Positions 25,877-34,384 of a stretch of 64,000 nucleotides of DNA are shown piece after piece. Position 1 is the first letter of the stretch. The number at the start of each line of letters is the position of its first letter. The notes under the pieces are model-generated. The model searched no databases. It saw only the letters and a list, made by a program, of their open reading frames with translations, and was not told where the DNA came from. This stretch comes from Advenella sp048381675 (GTDB lineage: Bacteria; Pseudomonadota; Gammaproteobacteria; Burkholderiales; Burkholderiaceae_B), in assembly GCF_048381675.1 (NCBI RefSeq), contig NZ_JBLWIS010000002.1, positions 310,001-374,000 on the forward strand, given 5' to 3'. The position numbers and the translations under genes were made by a program.

Positions 25877-28819
25877 TTAATTGACTCGATCTGAAAAATT
25901 GAATTTAGCACTGGTTCCTGTATCGCTTTCGATTTCAGCGGGTGGTGTTTTACGATAGAAGCGCAGGGATTGGTGGGCAAGGGCAACCAACATGAAAGTA
26001 GTTGCACCCACGACCAGCGCGTAAACGCCAATATCAAAAAGGATGACACTGGAAAGATGCAATTTGCCAATGACAGGCAAATAAACATCCCAGCTAATGG
26101 CTGACAGGAAAGGTTGGCCTACCCACCATGCAAGCATGGATGAACCGCCTGCAATTAACAAACCAATGGAAATCCAGTATTGCGGCCTGACTCTTGAGCG
26201 GCTTTCCACCCAGTGAATGCCGCTAAGCATATACTGAAGAATAATCCCCGTGGCAAAGATAAGCCCACCAACAAACCCGCCACCAGGCAGATTATGACCA
26301 CGTAATAAGAAATAAAAGGAAACAAGGGTGATCACCGGCAGCATTAATCTTCCGAGCACATTCGGGACCAGCAAAATGCCTTTGGGCAAGCTGTGCTCAT
26401 TGGTTAGTCCATCGGCATCGATGGTTTGAATTTCATGGCGGTTTTCAAGCGCATGAATGCTTTCTTGTGGCGGACGGAACCGGCGCAACAGAGCATAAAC
26501 GGTTATGGCCACAATACCCAAAACACTAATTTCACCATAAGTATCAAAACCACGGAAATCAACCAGAATAACGTTAACCACGTTATTACCGCCGCCTTCG
26601 GGCAAGGCTTTTTCCAGGAAGAAGGAAGACAGGCCATCAGGTTTGTCCCGGGTAAGCATGATATACACTAGCGCGGACAAGCCTAAGCCGCAGCTTATGG
26701 CAATCGCCAAATCCCGAAACCTGCGAATAAACGCCTGCAAAGGAGTCACCTGGGATTCTTCTATGACACGACGAGGCAGCCAGCGCAACCCCAGCAGAAT
26801 GAGAACCACAGTAACGGTTTCAACCACCAGTTGTGTCAGTGCAAGGTCGGGGGCCGATAACCATGCAAAAGTTATGCAGGTTATAAGGCCGGCTCCCCCT
26901 GAAAGCGCCAGGGCACGGAAACGGTTGTACTTGGCTAGATAAGCCGCACCGATGGCACAGGCGCCGCCGACAACCCAAAGAAGGGCAAAGGCCGGATCAA
27001 AAGAAAAGGGTTGCTTAAAATGTAACCAGTCACCGCCCAGCAGTGGCAACATGCCTACCACCAGGGTAATAATTACAATCCACATAATCTGTGGCTGTAG
27101 GCGTTTGCTGGAAAACCATTCAAGCAAGATATAGGCAATGTTATCAATCCCGTTCATGACTGCATCAAACGATTTTCTGCCATCAAAACGGTATAACACC
27201 GGTGTTTGTCCCGGATAAGAACGGAATAGGGGTTTAAGCACGTACAGTAATGAAATACCACCGATCAAGGCAAGAATACTCATTGTTAGCGGTAGGTTGA
27301 AACCGTGCCAAATTGCCAGGCTATAAGCGGGTAGTTGATCGCCCAGGATAGCTGTTGCAGCTACCTTGAGGATCGAGCCGATAACCTGTGCAGGGAAAAT
27401 ACCGATGAGTATGCAAAGCAAAACCAGGACAGCACTGGGAAAAAGCATCCAGTGTGGGGGGTCATGTGGCTTGCGGGGTAAATTGGTAGCCGGTTTGCCA
27501 AAAAACACCTGGGTAATGAAGCGCAGGGAATAAGCAACGCTGAAAGCACTGGCCAAAACAGCCAGGCTTGGCAGCAGGTAACTTGAGTAAGATGTCTGGT
27601 TCACGAACAGCGTTTCGGAAAAGAACATCTCTTTGGACAAGAAACCATTAAGCAAAGGAACGCCTGCCATGGCAGCAGCAGCAACAATAGCCAGAGTAGC
27701 CGTGATAGGCATGGCCTTTCGCAGGCCTGATAAAATCCCCATGTCACGCGTCCCGGTTTCATGGTCTACAATGCCGGTAGCCATAAATAGGGATGCCTTA
27801 AAAGTGGCATGGTTGATCATATGAAAAATGGCTGCAATAAGCGCGAGTTCGCTGTTCAAGCCCAAAAGCAGGGTGATGAGGCCCAGATGGCTGATCGTGG
27901 AGTAGGCAAGTACGCCTTTCATGTCCTGCTGGAAAGTGGCGGCAAAAGCACCAATCAGCAACGAACACATTCCAGCACCGCCAATAATCCAGAACCATTG
28001 GTCGGTACTGGCAAGTATGGGCCAGAAACGGGCCAGGATAAAAACACCCGCCTTGACCATGGTAGCCGAGTGCAAATAGGCGGATACCGGTGTAGGCGCC
28101 GCCATGGCATTGGGCAGCCAGAAATGGAATGGGAACTGGGCGCTTTTGGTTAGTGCACCCAAAGAAACCAATACCAGGATGGGGATATACCAGGGATGGT
28201 TTCGGATCATATTGCCCGAAGCAAGAATTTCACTCAGTTCGTAACTGCCTACGATATGGCCGATCATCAGCATGCCGGCAAGCAGGCAAAATCCACCTGC
28301 AGCAGTGATGGTAAGTGCCATGCGTGCACCACGGCGGGCATCCTGGCGGTGATGCCAATACGCAATTAGCATGAAGGAGGAAAGGCTGGTAAGTTCCCAG
28401 AAAATAACCAGCTGAATAACGTTGCCAGATAGAACCACACCTAGCATGGACCCCATGAATGCCAGGAAAAATGAGAAAAACCTAGGTACCGGATCGGCCG
28501 GATCCATGTAGTAACGGGCATATAAAACAACCAATGCCCCCATGACGGTAACCAGAACTGCGAATAGCCAGGCAAAACCATCCATTCTGAACGTCATGTT
28601 GACGCCCAGTGAAGGAAGCCAGTCTATATTATGTACCAGTACCTCTCCGTTGAAGATGGCAGGTGCCGTAGAAATAACCAGTCCTGCACACACAACCGCA
28701 ATAATGCCAGCCAGCCAGGATTCCTGGTTTCGGGCATTAGGGGGCAAAATGGCAGCTAAAATACTGCCAAGGAAAGGGAGTACGACAATTAAAACAAGGG
28801 GCATTTGACAGGGGATCAA
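25877..28819 (-). CDS. mrpA: Mrp/Pha cation antiporter subunit A fused to subunit B
   Basis: Largest antiporter subunit, homologous to NuoL. At 980 residues it joins MrpA and MrpB: an N-terminal proton_antipo_M core (FWELTSLSSFMLIAYWHH; KSAQFPFHFWLPNAM with the conserved lysine; HATFKASLFM), a DUF4040/MrpA C-terminal domain near 640-760 (LALTQLVVETVTVVLILLGL) and an MnhB domain at the end (PGGGFVGGLIFATGIILQYM). The AB fusion is the mark of group-2 (Pha-type) operons found in rhizobia, pseudomonads and beta-proteobacteria. First gene of the seven-gene minus-strand unit. Confidence 0.95.
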   Translation of the reverse strand: MIPCQMPLVLIVVLPFLGSILAAILPPNARNQESWLAGIIAVVCAGLVISTAPAIFNGEVLVHNIDWLPSLGVNMTFRMDGFAWLFAVLVTVMGALVVLYARYYMDPADPVPRFFSFFLAFMGSMLGVVLSGNVIQLVIFWELTSLSSFMLIAYWHHRQDARRGARMALTITAAGGFCLLAGMLMIGHIVGSYELSEILASGNMIRNHPWYIPILVLVSLGALTKSAQFPFHFWLPNAMAAPTPVSAYLHSATMVKAGVFILARFWPILASTDQWFWIIGGAGMCSLLIGAFAATFQQDMKGVLAYSTISHLGLITLLLGLNSELALIAAIFHMINHATFKASLFMATGIVDHETGTRDMGILSGLRKAMPITATLAIVAAAAMAGVPLLNGFLSKEMFFSETLFVNQTSYSSYLLPSLAVLASAFSVAYSLRFITQVFFGKPATNLPRKPHDPPHWMLFPSAVLVLLCILIGIFPAQVIGSILKVAATAILGDQLPAYSLAIWHGFNLPLTMSILALIGGISLLYVLKPLFRSYPGQTPVLYRFDGRKSFDAVMNGIDNIAYILLEWFSSKRLQPQIMWIVIITLVVGMLPLLGGDWLHFKQPFSFDPAFALLWVVGGACAIGAAYLAKYNRFRALALSGGAGLITCITFAWLSAPDLALTQLVVETVTVVLILLGLRWLPRRVIEESQVTPLQAFIRRFRDLAIAISCGLGLSALVYIMLTRDKPDGLSSFFLEKALPEGGGNNVVNVILVDFRGFDTYGEISVLGIVAITVYALLRRFRPPQESIHALENRHEIQTIDADGLTNEHSLPKGILLVPNVLGRLMLPVITLVSFYFLLRGHNLPGGGFVGGLIFATGIILQYMLSGIHWVESRSRVRPQYWISIGLLIAGGSSMLAWWVGQPFLSAISWDVYLPVIGKLHLSSVILFDIGVYALVVGATTFMLVALAHQSLRFYRKTPPAEIESDTGTSAKFNFSDRVN

Positions 28820-29019
28820 AAATTGAATTGTTACAACCTTGATAATACGATATTTTTATATGTTACTTGTCTCAGATTTGCCCATAATTCAAAATATTTT
28901 TCGCATAAATCACTTTTCCGGTTTAGATGCAGATATTTATAGAGATTTTCACGTTATTTAGTGAAGATTGTGATGATTTCATGAATGTCTAATTAATCTT
29001 CATATTTTGATGCAATGAA

Positions 29020-30336
29020 TCAATTGCTTAAATCAATTAAACTGCCCTGATATAAAATCGAACCGGTTGGTTTGTTGGCATTGGATCCACCTACCGGCTC
29101 CAGGCTAATCTGGAAAAGTTGCCCTGCAGTAACCTGCCCCAGTATTTCAGGGCTAATGGTGAAAGGATTGCTTGACTTAAAGGTTCCAAGGGAACGGTAA
29201 TCATTGCTTGATGCCGCTGATTGCGTCCAGATTTCCATTTCAAGATTTTCATCAATATTTTGCTGAACCAATGGCTTGAGCCGGGCAGTACCGTCTTCAG
29301 TTACCTTAAGTACCCATGCGGCCTGATGGTTCTGACCGAGTGACGACAAAACAGCAATCATTTTGGCCATATTCGACGATGATGGGAAAATGCTGATAAG
29401 CAAAACTGAAACAATCGCCAGTACCAGACTTGTTATTTGCCATAACTTCAGATTATTGCTAAGCTTTTTGCCTGTTTCGCGAATGCGTGCCAGCAAACCG
29501 GACAATCCTGGCTTACCCGGTTCCTGAATAGTGTCCAGGATACCGCTGACCTCTTCGGTATTTTGCATGTTGTGCTTGATGCTGCTCCATAAACGCGGGT
29601 GCAACGGCTGTTCGGGCAGTTGATCCAGGTAATGGGTGAAATGCTCTTCCCATATCAGCGCTATGCTGGCTGCTGTGCTGTCCTGGTTGAAAAGCCGTAG
29701 GACATGACGCTCTTCTTCGCCACTCAATCCTCCTAATACATATTCACCGATTTTTTCATTCTCGGCGTGATAAGGAAAATTATCCAGTTTTTTAGATAGA
29801 TGACGCAGGCCCAATAAAATATTTTCCTTGAAACGGCCCAATGGCATATTCAGCAAGGTAGCCGTTCCTGCCTGCTCACCCGAGCTGAAATACATATTGA
29901 TCAGGCAGCTTTGGGGCTCAAGGGGAAGCTCTTCTAAAAAGGCATGAAATCCGGTATGTGGCGCATGACTTGCGTGTATTCCAGCCTGCAAATGACCAAG
30001 GGGTTCTACAAGTGCTGAATCCCGGTTTTGCTGGGCGGACTGCAGATCGTCGTAGTGCTGTTTATACACGACACCAATATGGTAGCGAAGGATGCTGTAA
30101 ATCCATCCTTTTGCCGGACCAGCTTCTTCGTTATAGGTATGGGCATTTTTCCAGATGGTAACAAACGCACGCTGAACCGCCTGTTCCGCATAACTCAAAT
30201 TGCCAAAAATGCGAAATGCCAGGGCCAGCATCTGAGGGGCATCGTGTTTATATAAACTCTGTATAGCGCTTTTTTGGCCTTTTCCGCAGGCTTTTAGCGT
30301 CTTTTCATATTGAAAAGAAGTAGACTTGTTAAACAT
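29020..30336 (-). CDS. ECF sigma factor fused to RskA-type anti-sigma factor
   Basis: A single 438-residue frame holds two proteins that are normally separate. Residues about 25-92 are sigma region 2 (LALAFRIFGNLSYAEQAVQ, FVTIWKNAHTY, GWIYSILRY). Residues about 135-183 are a divergent region 4 (LPLEPQSCLINMYF, NMPLGRFKENILLGLRHL). Residue 193 onward is the cytoplasmic anti-sigma domain (EKIGEYVLGGLSGEEERHV). One membrane helix spans about 299-317 (LWQITSLVLAIVSVLLISI). Residues about 335-433 are the periplasmic RskA domain (AAWVLKVTEDG, FQISLEPVGGS, PTGSILYQGSL). So the sigma moiety is tethered to the membrane by its own inhibitor. The junction shows no stop, frameshift or internal start with a good ribosome site. 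It is divergent from an SDR gene (76 bases) and lies 200 bases upstream of, and in line with, the Mrp operon. Region 4 is degenerate enough that loss of DNA binding is possible. Confidence 0.88.
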   Translation of the reverse strand: MFNKSTSFQYEKTLKACGKGQKSAIQSLYKHDAPQMLALAFRIFGNLSYAEQAVQRAFVTIWKNAHTYNEEAGPAKGWIYSILRYHIGVVYKQHYDDLQSAQQNRDSALVEPLGHLQAGIHASHAPHTGFHAFLEELPLEPQSCLINMYFSSGEQAGTATLLNMPLGRFKENILLGLRHLSKKLDNFPYHAENEKIGEYVLGGLSGEEERHVLRLFNQDSTAASIALIWEEHFTHYLDQLPEQPLHPRLWSSIKHNMQNTEEVSGILDTIQEPGKPGLSGLLARIRETGKKLSNNLKLWQITSLVLAIVSVLLISIFPSSSNMAKMIAVLSSLGQNHQAAWVLKVTEDGTARLKPLVQQNIDENLEMEIWTQSAASSNDYRSLGTFKSSNPFTISPEILGQVTAGQLFQISLEPVGGSNANKPTGSILYQGSLIDLSN

Positions 30337-30412
30337 TTTCTTTTCCCAGTCTTTATATTTACATTACCAAAATATTTTTTTTCGAGTTTAACCTTAAAAA
30401 CAATTTTATTGT

Positions 30413-31204
30413 ATGTCTTTCAATACTGATACCCATTCATATCTAAAACAATTCAATCTGGATGACAGGGTTGCATTCCTGACCGGATCGACAAGAGGCT
30501 TGGGTTTGGAAATTGCCAAAGCTATGGCGCAAAGTGGTGCCACCGTAATTATCAACGGCAGGACGCAGGAAAATTTGGACCAATGCATAAAGAATCTTGG
30601 CGATGAAGGCATAACCGTCCACGGGATTTGCGCAGACACTTCAGAATTTTCGCAAATAGATGCCGTCTTTGAAAAAATCAAACAGGAATTCGGACGTTGC
30701 GATATCCTGGTCAACAATATGGGCATACGTATCCGCAAATCACTGGCTGAAAGCACTTTGCATGATATTCAGACCCTGATTCAGGCTAATCTTACAGCGG
30801 CTGTATATACCTCAAAGAAGGCGGCAGAGCTTATGGTTGCAAACGGCTTTGGGCGGATTATTTCCATGACCTCAATTGCCGGTGAGTTGGCGCGTTTTGG
30901 TGATGCCGTGTATCCGGTAACGAAGATGGGATTAACTGGCATGATGAGGGCCTTGGCGGTTGAGTATGCCAGGCATGGGATTACCAGCAATGCTATTGCA
31001 CCCGGTCCTTTTGCAACTGAAACCAACAAAACGCTGTCGGAAGACAAGGAAAAAGGGCCGGCCTTTGTGGCCCGGGTGCCCATGCAGCGCTGGGGCAAGC
31101 CTGAGGAAATTGCCGGTGCGGCAGTATTCCTGGCTTCCGGGCTTGCTTCTTACATCAATGGCCAGGTTATTACCATTGATGGCGGTATGTCAGTTAATTT
31201 TTAA
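30413..31204 (+). CDS. SDR oxidoreductase, gluconate 5-dehydrogenase-like
   Basis: NAD(P)-dependent classical short-chain dehydrogenase of 263 residues. Visible are the cofactor glycine motif TGSTRGLGLEIAKAM, the NNMG motif (normally NNAG), the active-site serine in ISMTSIAGE and the YxxxK dyad in VYPVTKMGL. The N-terminal extension ending FNLDDRVAFLTGS and the overall pattern resemble gluconate 5-dehydrogenase (Gno/IdnO), but substrate is unproven and no gluconate transport genes are near. Its last 15 bases overlap the 3' end of the convergent Bug receptor gene. Confidence 0.85.
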   Translation: MSFNTDTHSYLKQFNLDDRVAFLTGSTRGLGLEIAKAMAQSGATVIINGRTQENLDQCIKNLGDEGITVHGICADTSEFSQIDAVFEKIKQEFGRCDILVNNMGIRIRKSLAESTLHDIQTLIQANLTAAVYTSKKAAELMVANGFGRIISMTSIAGELARFGDAVYPVTKMGLTGMMRALAVEYARHGITSNAIAPGPFATETNKTLSEDKEKGPAFVARVPMQRWGKPEEIAGAAVFLASGLASYINGQVITIDGGMSVNF

Positions 31205-32194
31205 ATCCAGTTTTTCAATCAGGGGTTGCCAGCGAGCTTTTTCCTGTTGCATGTACTTCCCGAATTGTTCTGGTGTGCCAGGAATAGGGTCCATGTACTG
31301 GGTTTGCAGTTTCTCTTTTACTGCCGGATGGTTCAGGGCCTCAACTAAGGCTTTGGCCAGCTTGTCCTGAATGGCCGGTTCTACTTTGGACGAAATAACA
31401 AAACCTGACCACGCCGACCCTTCAATGCCGGGGACACCGGCTTCAGAAACCGTGGGGATGTCGGGCAGGGCACTTACGCGTTCAGCGGTGGTTTGTGCGA
31501 GGGCTGTTAAGCGGCCATCTTTCACTAAAGGCAGAATAGCAATGGGCGCCAGGGCAGTAAACTGAGTATCACCGGCCAGTAGCGAATTCATCGCATTAGG
31601 TGAGGATGCATACGGAACAGCGGTTGCGATACCATTAGCGGCTTGCAACATTAGCTCCATGGATAAATGAGAACCTGTACCCGTTCCTGCTGTCGCATAA
31701 TTGAATTTATCCGGATTTTCTTTGATTTTGTTAATCAATTCTTGCAAAGTTTTAATGCCGGAGTCGCTTCTTACCGCAATAATATTAGGTTGCGTAACGG
31801 CCATGGTAAGTGGAGCTAGATCTTTTTCCGGATCATAGCTTAAATTATTATAAATAAACTGGTTATTTACCAAGGGCCCTGTAATGGAAATCCCAAACGT
31901 GTAGCCATCGGGTTTGGCATGCGCGACAGCCGCGGTTCCAATGTTGCCACCTGCACCAGGTTTGTTATCAATAACGATTACCTGGCCCAGGCTGCTTGAT
32001 GCCTGTTCTGCCACAATCCTTGCTATTTGGTCCGGCGTTGATCCGGCACCAAAAGGGACAATAAGCTTTAGTTCGTGCTCTGGCCAGTTGCCTGCATTGG
32101 CAAGGGCGGCTGTAGGGCTGGAAAATGCTATTGCGGATAAGGCAAGCAGTTGCGCACTTTTCTTAATCGACTGAACAAAACCGTGGTTTAACAA
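31190..32194 (-). CDS. Bug/TctC-family tripartite tricarboxylate receptor, TTG start
   Basis: Periplasmic solute-binding protein of the Bug family, expanded in Alcaligenaceae and usually binding carboxylated or amide ligands. Family features: WPEHELKLIVPFGAGSTPDQIARIV after the signal peptide, VIDNKPGAGGNIGTAAVA, TAGTGTGSHLSMEL and LPDIPTVSEAGVPGIEG. The chosen start is TTG 32194, preceded at six bases by AAGGAG, and it gives 334 residues with a clean signal peptide ending ALANA; a longer frame would run into the upstream gene. No TctA/TctB membrane genes are adjacent, so it is an orphan receptor. Confidence 0.9.
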   Translation of the reverse strand: MLNHGFVQSIKKSAQLLALSAIAFSSPTAALANAGNWPEHELKLIVPFGAGSTPDQIARIVAEQASSSLGQVIVIDNKPGAGGNIGTAAVAHAKPDGYTFGISITGPLVNNQFIYNNLSYDPEKDLAPLTMAVTQPNIIAVRSDSGIKTLQELINKIKENPDKFNYATAGTGTGSHLSMELMLQAANGIATAVPYASSPNAMNSLLAGDTQFTALAPIAILPLVKDGRLTALAQTTAERVSALPDIPTVSEAGVPGIEGSAWSGFVISSKVEPAIQDKLAKALVEALNHPAVKEKLQTQYMDPIPGTPEQFGKYMQQEKARWQPLIEKLDLKIN

Positions 32195-32228
32195 TGTAAA
32201 TCTCCTTGTGACTACAATTAGGGGTAGA

Positions 32229-32561
32229 TTATTGGTTGCCCATGAGGATGCTGTAATATTTTTCCAGCAATTCGGCACTTTGCTTATCCTTGTAAAGCAT
32301 GTAACCTTTATCGCGTACCGCTTTATAGGTATTGTAGGGAATAGTGGCCTGCAACTTGGCAAAACGTGATTCACACTTGGGGAACAAGTCTTCTTCAGCA
32401 GGTTCTTCCTGATGTTGCAATACGTATTCACGCGTCATGCAGAAAATAATGGCTTTTTCCTTTTCATACTGGGGATAGGCTTTTTCTTGTGCGTGACTGG
32501 CTGTTACTATGGAACAAACGCCAAGAAGCACATACGCAAATTGCTGTTTAAACGTTCTCAT
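32229..32561 (-). CDS. Small secreted protein, paralogue of the next gene upstream
   Basis: 110 residues with a Sec signal peptide (cleavage near ASHAQ). I do not recognise a named family. The mature part has a FCM...CESRF pattern: two cysteines about 30 residues apart, then R-F-A-x5-I-P-x3-Y. The same spacing-type pattern is in the neighbouring lipoprotein (32558-32971), so the two are probably an ancient tandem duplication. It overlaps that gene by four bases and lies 34 bases before the Bug receptor start, so the three genes are likely one transcript. Confidence 0.7.
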   Translation of the reverse strand: MRTFKQQFAYVLLGVCSIVTASHAQEKAYPQYEKEKAIIFCMTREYVLQHQEEPAEEDLFPKCESRFAKLQATIPYNTYKAVRDKGYMLYKDKQSAELLEKYYSILMGNQ

Positions 32562-32971
32562 TGTTCCGGTTCTCCGGTTTCCAGCCCAAGCATGATCTTG
32601 GATGTCAGGGCAAAAGTTTCCTTATCTTTGGGAGACAGACTATTGTAAACATCCTCAAGAACGTATTTCTGGCGATAGGCGCGTTGAAAGCTTTCATAAA
32701 GATGGGTTTGCTGCGCTAAATAGTCGGCAAGCGGAACTTTCTTGATAAACTCTGCATACCGGAATTCGCATAATTTCAGGGATTCAGAGGCATCAAGTGC
32801 TTTTTCTTCTCCGGTTCGCACGTTGGTTTGCCCTGACAATATGCCTTCCATGCACAGGGAAATCAGGTCAGTCCTGACTTCTGGCGGGTAAGGTTCGGCA
32901 CTGCATCCTGATAACACTGCAGTACCAAAGAGCAGGGCAATAAAAGGCTTTACGGTTTTTATCAATTTCAC
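32558..32971 (-). CDS. Small lipoprotein, paralogue of the next gene downstream
   Basis: 137 residues. The N terminus carries a lipobox LSGC at about residue 23, so the product should be lipid-anchored. The body contains LCMEGIL, then LCEFRYAEFIKKVPLADYL, which parallels FCMTREY and KCESRFAKLQATIPYNTY of the gene it overlaps. Both cysteines are conserved between the pair and probably form a disulfide. Family and function unknown. First gene of the probable three-gene unit ending with the Bug receptor. Confidence 0.7.
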   Translation of the reverse strand: MKLIKTVKPFIALLFGTAVLSGCSAEPYPPEVRTDLISLCMEGILSGQTNVRTGEEKALDASESLKLCEFRYAEFIKKVPLADYLAQQTHLYESFQRAYRQKYVLEDVYNSLSPKDKETFALTSKIMLGLETGEPEQ

Positions 32972-33105
32972 GGTTGGCTTTACCCGAAATGTCTACTAAT
33001 ATAAGTTAATGACTGCGATTATATAGCGAGTAACTGTGATGCAAAGTTCATTTTTACTTATCCCGGCTTTATTGTTTCTTTAATCATCCTGCCCGAACCT
33101 TTCCC

Positions 33106-33738
33106 TTGAATAAATATCTGCTGTTTTTCTTGCTGTGCCTGCCACTTTCCGCATCCGCCCAAAACAATATCGACATTGATCTGAGTGATATACCTGAACT
33201 GGATAGCGATGTTATTGTTATGGGGAAGTGTGAAGAGTGCGGCAATACTGTAACATTGCAGGACCTGATGATTGTGCCTTTACCGGGTGCGCGATTCTCA
33301 TCCGCATACGGTTGGCGCATGCATCCGGTTTTTCAGGAAATGAGATTGCATACCGGTGCCGATTTTGCTGCAGCAGCGGGTACACCAGTTAAAGCCACGC
33401 AAGCGGCCAAAGTTGTTTACATCGCCAATCGTGGCGGATATGGCAAAACAGTCGTGTTAAAGCACGATAATACTTACAGCACACTTTATGCGCATCTTGA
33501 GGGTTTCGCCTCTGGGCTTAAATACGGTGACTATGTTAAAAAAGGGGATTTGCTTGGCTTTGTAGGATCAACCGGAAACTCGACGGGTCCACACTTGCAT
33601 TATGAAATCAGGAAAAATGGTCAGCCTGTAAACCCGGTAAGCGGAAAAGTGATGCAGTTGCCTGCGGTAATAAAAGTAAAAGGACCGGGCATAAGCGTTA
33701 AGCAGAAAAATGCCCGTATCCGAACCATACTGAAATAA
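33106..33738 (+). CDS. M23 (LytM-type) peptidoglycan endopeptidase
   Basis: Secreted zinc metallopeptidase that cleaves peptidoglycan cross-links, or a degenerate activator of amidases. The signal peptide is MNKYLLFFLLCLPLSASA. The LytM domain shows GWRMHPVFQ, HTGADF (HxxxD zinc ligands), YAHLEG and HLHYEI (HxH), so all four zinc ligands are intact and activity is likely. The start must be TTG at 33106: no ATG or GTG is in frame between it and the upstream stop that gives a signal peptide. No good ribosome site precedes it. Confidence 0.88.
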   Translation: MNKYLLFFLLCLPLSASAQNNIDIDLSDIPELDSDVIVMGKCEECGNTVTLQDLMIVPLPGARFSSAYGWRMHPVFQEMRLHTGADFAAAAGTPVKATQAAKVVYIANRGGYGKTVVLKHDNTYSTLYAHLEGFASGLKYGDYVKKGDLLGFVGSTGNSTGPHLHYEIRKNGQPVNPVSGKVMQLPAVIKVKGPGISVKQKNARIRTILK

Positions 33739-33748
33739 GCAGGTTTAA

Positions 33749-33946
33749 TTATTTTTTATCAAGAGGGCAAGCTGTTTTGACCCCGATAATTGCGTAAAGC
33801 GGGCAAAAGTTTAACAAACCGGTTGCCAGGGGAATGATACCCAGGTAACCCCACCAGCCGATAGTTCCTGTAATGGCCAGCACAATCAACACAACACCCA
33901 GGATAATACGAAGAAGTTTATCGATACCGCCAACATTTTTATTCAT
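33749..33946 (-). CDS. DUF2892 small membrane protein
   Basis: 65-residue inner-membrane protein with two hydrophobic segments. MNKNVGGIDKLLRIILGVVL and the GLLNFCPLYAIIG motif with its cysteine are characteristic of DUF2892, often attached or next to rhodaneses and sulfur-handling genes. It lies downstream of the BigR-like regulator on the same strand, 82 bases away, consistent with a small sulfide-response unit. Confidence 0.85.
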   Translation of the reverse strand: MNKNVGGIDKLLRIILGVVLIVLAITGTIGWWGYLGIIPLATGLLNFCPLYAIIGVKTACPLDKK

Positions 33947-34028
33947 GAGAAAGCCCTTTTAAGTGGATAAAAAAACAACTGCCAAGTTTGAATTTATGTT
34001 GAACACATGGATTGATACTAAATGTGCG

Positions 34029-34358
34029 CTAGCAAGAAGCCGTATCACTGCAGTATAAACGATGCAAGGTTTCGAGCATAGCCATGGCTTTAGGGTCGGC
34101 CAGTGAATAGTAAACATTCCTGCCTTCCTTGCGTGTCTGGACAACGCCATTTTTTCTAAGTACCGTCAAGTGCTGGGAAAGATTCGGCTGATGGATGTCC
34201 AGCAATTCTTCGATCTCTCCAACCGTTTTTTCACCTTCGAGCAAATGGCATATCATCATCAAACGGTCTTCATTAACCATTACCTTAAGCAACTTTATGG
34301 CTTCAGTAGCGCCTTGCCGCATAGCGATAGATAAATCTGTAGTAAGTGTCGTGTTCAT
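34029..34358 (-). CDS. ArsR-family repressor, BigR/SqrR-like thiol switch
   Basis: 109-residue winged-helix repressor. The recognition helix region is HQPNLSQHLTVLRKNGVV. Cysteines C37 (MICHLLEGE) and C103 (HRLYC) are 66 residues apart, the same distance as the redox pair Cys42/Cys108 described for BigR, so it is more probably a persulfide/disulfide sensor than an arsenic sensor. A third cysteine ends the protein. A 44-bp palindrome lies 27 bases upstream of its start and very likely is its operator. The DUF2892 gene follows. Confidence 0.85.
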   Translation of the reverse strand: MNTTLTTDLSIAMRQGATEAIKLLKVMVNEDRLMMICHLLEGEKTVGEIEELLDIHQPNLSQHLTVLRKNGVVQTRKEGRNVYYSLADPKAMAMLETLHRLYCSDTASC

Positions 34359-34384
34359 AATTTCAATCTAGGATAGCTTTTATT

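Noticed and set aside
29020..29770. Reading the RskA part as a separate gene with its own start
   Set aside because: No ATG/GTG/TTG with a ribosome site is found at the junction and the frame is continuous with the sigma part, so a fusion is the simpler reading; an internal start is not fully excluded.
32195..32431. Upstream extension of the Bug receptor frame to 413 residues
   Set aside because: It overlaps the upstream exported-protein gene, lacks a signal peptide at its start and ignores the AAGGAG-TTG start at 32194.
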